A stretch of 9,421 bases of DNA from Sodalis-like endosymbiont of Proechinophthirus fluctus (GTDB lineage: Bacteria; Pseudomonadota; Gammaproteobacteria; Enterobacterales; Enterobacteriaceae). The notes beneath the pieces are model-generated. The model had not been told where the DNA came from. It saw only the letters and a list, made by a program, of their open reading frames with translations, and made no database searches. Location of the stretch: assembly GCF_001602625.1 (NCBI RefSeq), contig NZ_LECR01000028.1:4111-13531 (forward strand). Direction: 5' to 3'. The position numbers and the translations under genes are program-made. This document shows, piece by piece, positions 6,068 to 9,421 of the stretch (the stretch's first letter is position 1; the number at the start of each line of letters is the position of its first letter).

Positions 6068-8530
6068 ATGTCAGGTTGGCGTAGAATTTATTATAATTTT
6101 CTGGAGTTACCGCTAAAGTTGCTGGTAAAAAGTAAAGTTATTCCGGCCGATCCGGGCGCTGAAGCTGGCCTCGATCCGCGGCAGCCCATGATGTATGTGC
6201 TTCCTTATAATTCTAAAGTGGACTTGCTCACGTTACGCATGCAATGTCTGAAACAGGGGTTGCCCGATCCGCTGACACCGCTGCATATCGATGGCATCAC
6301 CCTACCGCGCTATGTTTTTATTCATGACGGACCGCGCGCACTGTCGTGGTACGCCGAAAAAACGCAGTCGGTTTTACTATTTCATAATTATCTTAATTTG
6401 CACCGCTCGAATCCTGCGCTGGATGTGCAGTTGGTAGCGGTATCGGTTATGTTCGGCCATTCGCCCGGCAGAGAGTTGCAATCCAGTCAGCCGGCACCGC
6501 AGTTGTTACGACTGCTGAACAGTATCGAGAAGTTCTTCGCGGTGCTATGGCTCGGACGCGATAGCTTCGTACGGTTCTCGCGGCCGTTATCGCTGCTCTA
6601 TATAGCCACTGAGCACGGCACTGACAAGTCTATCGCTCAGAAACTCGCTCGGGTCGCGCGCATTCACTTTGCCCGGCAGCGTCTGGCGGCGGCGGGGCCT
6701 CGGCTGCTGGTACGTCAAGATCTATTCAATAAGCTACTGGCCTCAAAATCTATTGAAAAAGCGGTGGAGGATGAGGCGCGCAGTAAGAAAATTTCCATGG
6801 AAAAAGCCCAGCAAAATGCCATTGAACTCATGGAAGAGATCGCTGCTGATTTTTCATATGAAGCGATCCGCCTTTCAGACCGGGTGCTGAGCTGGACCTA
6901 TAACCGGCTGTATCAAGGTCTGCACGTGCACAATGCCAAGCGGGTCCGTCAACTGGCGGAAAAAGGCCATGAAATCGTCTATGTGCCTTGCCACCGCAGC
7001 CATATGGATTATCTGCTGCTTTCCTATGTGCTTTACCATCAAGGGCTGGTGCCACCGCATGTCGCTGCCGGCATTAATCTCAATTTCTGGCCGGCGGGCC
7101 CGATATTCCGTCGCCTAGGGGCGTTTTTTATTCGTCGCACCTTCAAAGGTAATAAGCTCTACTCTACTATTTTTCGCGAATATCTCGTCGAGTTATTCGC
7201 CCACGGCTATTCAGTGGAGTATTTCATCGAAGGGAGCCGCTCTCGGACTGGGCGACTACTGGATCCGAAAACCGGTACGCTGACCATGACCATTCAGGCC
7301 ATACTACGTGGTGGCAACAGACCCATTACCCTGGTGCCGATTTATGTCGGCTATGAGTACGTGATGGAGGTAGCGACCTACGCTAAGGAATTGCGCGGCG
7401 CGGCTAAAGAGAAAGAGGGACTCTGGCAAATGCTGCGTGGATTGTGCAAATTACGCAATCTCGGTCAGGGTTATGTTAATTTTGGCGATCCGCTGCCCCT
7501 GGCCACCTGGTTGTCGCAACAAGTGCCGCAGTGGCGTGATTCCATCGATCCTATCGAGGCTCAACGCCCAGGCTGGCTGGCGCCGGTGGTGGATGACATT
7601 GCGGCTACCATTATGGTGCGGATCAACAACGCCGCCGCGGCCAATGCCATTAATCTGTGCTCCACCGTGCTGCTGGCCTCGCACCAGCGATCCCTCACCC
7701 GTCCGCAGTTGCTGTCGCAGTTGGCCTGTTATCTGGAGCTGCTACGCAATGTTCCCTATGCACCGGACATCACGATACCCAATTCGACGCCGGAGGCGCT
7801 TTTATCCCACGCGCTGACGATGAATAAGTTTACCGTCGAGCAAGATAACATCGGCGATATCATCTGTTTGTCACGCGATCAGGCCGTATTGATGGCCTAT
7901 TACCGCAATAATATTCAACATCTGTTTATCCTGCCGTCACTGGTAGCGAGTGTTATTTGCGGCCGTCCGGGAATCGCGTACCTGCAGCTACACCAGCGGA
8001 TCATGCTATTATACCCGCTCCTAAAAGCGGAGCTGTTTATGTGCTACAACAAACAACAGTTGCTACCGGTCATCGACAGTCTCATTGCCGAACTGGCGCG
8101 TCAGGGGCTGATAGAAACGCGGGAAATGCTGCTGTATCCGGCGCAAACGCGTCTTCATGCCCTACAGCTGTTGGCCGCCAGCGTGAGCGAAACGCTGCAG
8201 CGCTACGCCATAACCTTTTTATTATTGCGCGCCAATCCACAGCTTGACCGCGGCACGCTGGAAAAAGAGAGCCGAATTATGGCGCAGCGGCTATCAGTAC
8301 TGCACGGTATCAACGCGCCGGAGTTTTTCGATAAAGCGGTATTTTCGACTCTGGTGGCGACGCTGCGCGCCGAGGAATATATCGTCGATACTGGCGACGC
8401 CATCAATGAGAAAGTCAGCGAGATGTGCGATATCCTTAGTGAGTTGATCACGCCGAACGTCTTCGGCACTATCGAAGGCACTAGTTTACTGGTGAACGGG
8501 CCAGTTATCGCAGCGCTGCCAGCGAGATAA
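6068..8530 (+). CDS. plsB: Glycerol-3-phosphate acyltransferase PlsB
   Basis: PlsB is the inner-membrane enzyme that acylates position 1 of glycerol-3-phosphate, the first step of phospholipid synthesis. Starting at [10 protein letters not shown], the homologue of the E. coli start, the protein is 820 residues (E. coli 807) and collinear. The acyltransferase motifs are all present in this numbering: His309-x4-Asp314 in HRSHMD (motif I), GAFFIRR at 351-357 (motif II), EGSRSRTGR from Glu388 (motif III) and Pro424 in LVPIYVGYE (motif IV). In motif III the third residue is Ser where E. coli has Gly. The ATG at 6068 has AGAGG about 12 bases upstream. The frame stays open to a GTG at 5939, adding 43 residues without known homology. 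I consider that extension untranslated, but it is possible. The C-terminus is about a dozen residues longer than in E. coli. The gene is divergent from lexA and convergent with ubiA. dgkA, which normally separates it from lexA, is missing. Confidence 0.97.
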   Translation: MSGWRRIYYNFLELPLKLLVKSKVIPADPGAEAGLDPRQPMMYVLPYNSKVDLLTLRMQCLKQGLPDPLTPLHIDGITLPRYVFIHDGPRALSWYAEKTQSVLLFHNYLNLHRSNPALDVQLVAVSVMFGHSPGRELQSSQPAPQLLRLLNSIEKFFAVLWLGRDSFVRFSRPLSLLYIATEHGTDKSIAQKLARVARIHFARQRLAAAGPRLLVRQDLFNKLLASKSIEKAVEDEARSKKISMEKAQQNAIELMEEIAADFSYEAIRLSDRVLSWTYNRLYQGLHVHNAKRVRQLAEKGHEIVYVPCHRSHMDYLLLSYVLYHQGLVPPHVAAGINLNFWPAGPIFRRLGAFFIRRTFKGNKLYSTIFREYLVELFAHGYSVEYFIEGSRSRTGRLLDPKTGTLTMTIQAILRGGNRPITLVPIYVGYEYVMEVATYAKELRGAAKEKEGLWQMLRGLCKLRNLGQGYVNFGDPLPLATWLSQQVPQWRDSIDPIEAQRPGWLAPVVDDIAATIMVRINNAAAANAINLCSTVLLASHQRSLTRPQLLSQLACYLELLRNVPYAPDITIPNSTPEALLSHALTMNKFTVEQDNIGDIICLSRDQAVLMAYYRNNIQHLFILPSLVASVICGRPGIAYLQLHQRIMLLYPLLKAELFMCYNKQQLLPVIDSLIAELARQGLIETREMLLYPAQTRLHALQLLAASVSETLQRYAITFLLLRANPQLDRGTLEKESRIMAQRLSVLHGINAPEFFDKAVFSTLVATLRAEEYIVDTGDAINEKVSEMCDILSELITPNVFGTIEGTSLLVNGPVIAALPAR

Positions 8531-8698
8531 GCATAAAACCGCTATAGGACGCGATGGCGAAAGTGCCGCGGCGACGCTACGGAACAAGCGTCCGGAGCCG
8601 CTGCTCCACCACCCATCGAGCCGATAACCGCCTACGCTGCCCAATAAGATAGTGAAAACCCAGTTATTTCACGCTAGTATGCGTTTAAATGAATGAGT
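8531..8698. other. plsB-ubiA convergent spacer with weak hairpins
   Basis: Both genes end facing this 168-base gap, so terminators are expected. Two short inverted repeats are visible: GACGCT (8573-8578) with AGCGTC (8587-8592), and GTGAAA (8652-8657) with TTTCAC (8667-8672). Neither has a proper T tract, so I do not call a rho-independent terminator with confidence. Confidence 0.35.
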
Positions 8699-9421
8699 TT
8701 AATGCGGCAATAAACTCAGTAAAATGCCGATAAAAATTATCATCCCAACGAGGTTATTATTCAGAAACGACCGAAAACAGGCCTGTCGTTCTCGGTTGGC
8801 AATAAGCTTTTGCTGCCAGAGAAACAATGCCGCAGCGCCTGCCAGAGCCATATAGTAAATACGACTGAGCCCGACAAGCCAGCCGATAACACCCAGCAAC
8901 ACCAGTGTCGCCAGTTGCAGCAACCCGATGATCAGTTTATCAAAACGACCAAAAAGGATGGCGGTGGATTTAACACCAATACGCAGATCGTCATTACGAT
9001 CCACCATTGCATATTGGGTGTCATAAGCAACTGTCCAGGTGATATTTGCCAGAAATAGCAGCCAACAACTTAAAGGTAAGTACTCACTGATAGCGGTAAA
9101 CGCCATCGGAATGGACCAGCTAAACGCCGCGCCCAGCACCAGCTGCGGAAAATGCGTGTATCGCTTCATGAACGGATAAACCCACGCCATTGCCAGAGCT
9201 ACCGTTGACAGCGCGATGGTCATACTACTCAACGTTAACACCAGTACGAACGAAATCCCCACCAAAGTGCCAAATAGCAGCTTGGCCTCTTTTTCGCCGA
9301 TTGCACCGCTGGGCAAGGGGCGGGCGCGAGTACGTTTTACATGGCCGTCTATTTTACGGTCCGCATAATCGTTAATCACGCAACCAGCGGCGCGCATAAA
9401 GAAGACACCTAGAATAAACAC
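8699..9421 (-). CDS. ubiA: 4-hydroxybenzoate octaprenyltransferase UbiA (partial, 5' end outside the window)
   Basis: UbiA is an integral membrane prenyltransferase that joins the polyprenyl chain to 4-hydroxybenzoate in ubiquinone synthesis. The visible 240 residues align with E. coli UbiA from about residue 51 to its end, so roughly 50 N-terminal residues lie beyond the right edge. The first visible codon, GTG at 9421-9419, is an internal Val rather than a start. Both Asp-rich motifs that bind Mg and the prenyl diphosphate are intact: [15 protein letters not shown], and [13 protein letters not shown] further on. Several hydrophobic membrane helices follow, for example [20 protein letters not shown] and [15 protein letters not shown]. 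No frame disruption is seen. It converges with plsB, as in E. coli, and is probably cotranscribed with ubiC upstream, outside the window. Confidence 0.96.
   Translation of the reverse strand: MFILGVFFMRAAGCVINDYADRKIDGHVKRTRARPLPSGAIGEKEAKLLFGTLVGISFVLVLTLSSMTIALSTVALAMAWVYPFMKRYTHFPQLVLGAAFSWSIPMAFTAISEYLPLSCWLLFLANITWTVAYDTQYAMVDRNDDLRIGVKSTAILFGRFDKLIIGLLQLATLVLLGVIGWLVGLSRIYYMALAGAAALFLWQQKLIANRERQACFRSFLNNNLVGMIIFIGILLSLLPH

Noticed and set aside
7437..7817. 126-codon plus-strand frame and several other frames within plsB
   Set aside because: They lie entirely inside the conserved plsB reading frame and are shadows of its GC-rich codons.
8573..8672. Rho-independent terminator between plsB and ubiA
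   Set aside because: The two visible stems are only 6 bp each and lack a T tract. They are described as weak hairpins instead.
1..9421. CRISPR array, tRNA or rRNA gene, transposase or IS ends
   Set aside because: No regularly spaced repeats, no tRNA cloverleaf-like T-loop motifs and no transposase-like translation were noticed on either strand. A dedicated search could still find very short remnants.

Overview
The window looks like a chromosomal segment of an Enterobacterales bacterium in advanced genome decay, of the kind seen in recently host-restricted insect symbionts such as Sodalis. That assignment is an inference from gene content, protein similarity recalled from memory and the number of broken genes. 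The sequence alone does not fix the species.

The right half (about 5085-9421) is GC-richer and carries three intact-looking housekeeping genes. These are lexA (minus strand, with two SOS boxes), plsB (plus strand, first step of phospholipid synthesis) and the 3' part of ubiA (minus strand, ubiquinone synthesis, running off the window edge). lexA and plsB are divergent; plsB and ubiA are convergent. In E. coli the order is ubiA-plsB-dgkA-lexA-dinF-yjbJ-zur. Here dgkA is absent from between plsB and lexA.

The left half (1-5084) is mostly AT-rich and appears to contain no intact gene, but it is not featureless. Frame-by-frame reading recovers a run of pseudogenes. An RcsA-like LuxR-type regulator (854-1510) has two frameshifts. 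zur, the zinc uptake regulator (1538-2030), has several frameshifts, stops and a striking palindrome. A calcineurin-like metallophosphoesterase (2673-3359, perhaps on to 3662) has nonsense codons and two altered metal-site motifs. yjbJ (4491-4700, minus) has kept exactly 69 codons, but two of its Trp codons have become TAG. A possible dinF remnant lies between yjbJ and lexA. zur, yjbJ and lexA keep their E. coli relative order and orientation, so the ancestral block is still readable even though an AT-rich stretch of about 2.4 kb, including the phosphoesterase, lies between zur and yjbJ.

As a set, the locus shows loss of zinc-responsive repression, of a capsule-type regulator and of an SOS-linked efflux gene, while the SOS repressor and membrane-lipid and quinone genes are retained. 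I found no CRISPR array, tRNA, rRNA or recognisable insertion sequence. The stretches 1-853, 2031-2672 and 3663-4490 hold nothing I can name with confidence.
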